Shown here piece after piece: positions 63,546-64,000 of a stretch of DNA of 64,000 nt. This stretch comes from Glandiceps talaboti (Eukaryota; Hemichordata; Enteropneusta; Spengelidae). The stretch lies in NCBI RefSeq assembly GCF_964340395.1, contig NC_135557.1, positions 20,623,725 through 20,687,724 on the forward strand, in the 5' to 3' direction. The notes beneath the pieces are model-generated. The model saw only the letters and a list, made by a program, of their open reading frames with translations. It ran no database searches and was not told the origin of the DNA. Position numbers and translations under genes: made by a program. How positions within the stretch are numbered: the first letter of the stretch is position 1; every line of letters begins with the position of its first letter.

Positions 63546-64000
63546 GTAAGTATCTGTATTCAAAGTTTATAGTTTAATTGGAGAATGAAACAAATTGGAG
63601 AAATATATTGTCAATTTGGAATGTTTTGAATTTTATTTTGAGTAACACATGGTAACCATTGATGTCACCACATTGAGTCACTATCAGAGAGTGTGGTGAT
63701 ATCGTACAGAAGAAATTTAATACAACATTGCTGCCGAGATGTTGAGTGACCAAAACGTAATCACGTACTTTCTGTTGAATATATGCAACTAGCATGCATG
63801 TCGTGTAATATGTTGCTATATATTTAACATTTGTCGTTAAATAGGTTGTCGACTTTTCAGTCCAATTGTATTGCTTGTATATTGTTTAGCTAATGCTATG
63901 TGCACATGTCCATCAACCTTATATCTCCCTACACTGTGTATTGCAGTGTTTATCATTATTTTTCACTATGTTGTTGACTATTACACAATGGTACATTAGC

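Overview
This is a window of animal nuclear DNA: spliced genes, long A+T-rich introns, dense microsatellites and many short dispersed repeats. The proteins (immunoglobulin-superfamily receptor, CFAP45, MRPL39, a TRIM-NHL protein, an ephrin-receptor-like cysteine-rich protein) fit a bilaterian animal, probably a marine invertebrate. A deuterostome such as a hemichordate or lancelet is possible, but the sequence does not settle the species.

Layout. 3-4582 (+): the 3' part of a type I membrane protein with three Ig domains, one transmembrane helix and a long Arg-rich cytoplasmic tail. 9362-15486 (-): a complete CFAP45 gene, seven coding exons, 556 aa. 16172-24231 (+): a complete MRPL39 gene, ten coding exons, 344 aa. 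These two are head to head, with 685 bp between start codons. A perfect match to the RFX X-box consensus lies 135 bp upstream of the CFAP45 start. 28768-30735 (+): a TRIM-NHL protein encoded in one exon, 655 aa. 35716-63545 (+): a secreted or surface protein made of tandem ephrin-receptor-like (GCC2/GCC3) cysteine-rich repeats, 19 coding exons found, running off the right edge. All exon junctions were checked by hand for GT/AG and for reading phase; every reconstructed junction keeps the frame.

The most striking feature is the behaviour of tandem repeats. In at least seven places the repeat unit contains a real splice junction, so that splice donors or acceptors, with the adjoining exon end, have been multiplied into the intron: MRPL39 exon 2 donor (42 bp x 15), cysteine-rich gene exon 2 donor (59 bp x 20), exon 3 donor, exon 11 acceptor, exon 14 acceptor (79 bp, five acceptors), exon 15 acceptor (decaying exon copies) and exon 16 donor. 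In MRPL39 the unit is 14 codons with no stop, so nearly every repeated donor is frame-compatible. The same gene also holds a 65-bp array carrying a CTCF-like core in each unit, and the cysteine-rich gene holds two adjacent exons that are 97.9% identical while their introns are unrelated.

The non-coding DNA holds at least nine families or single copies of short terminal-inverted-repeat or fold-back elements, several present two to six times in this window, plus a SINE-like repeat and many microsatellites.
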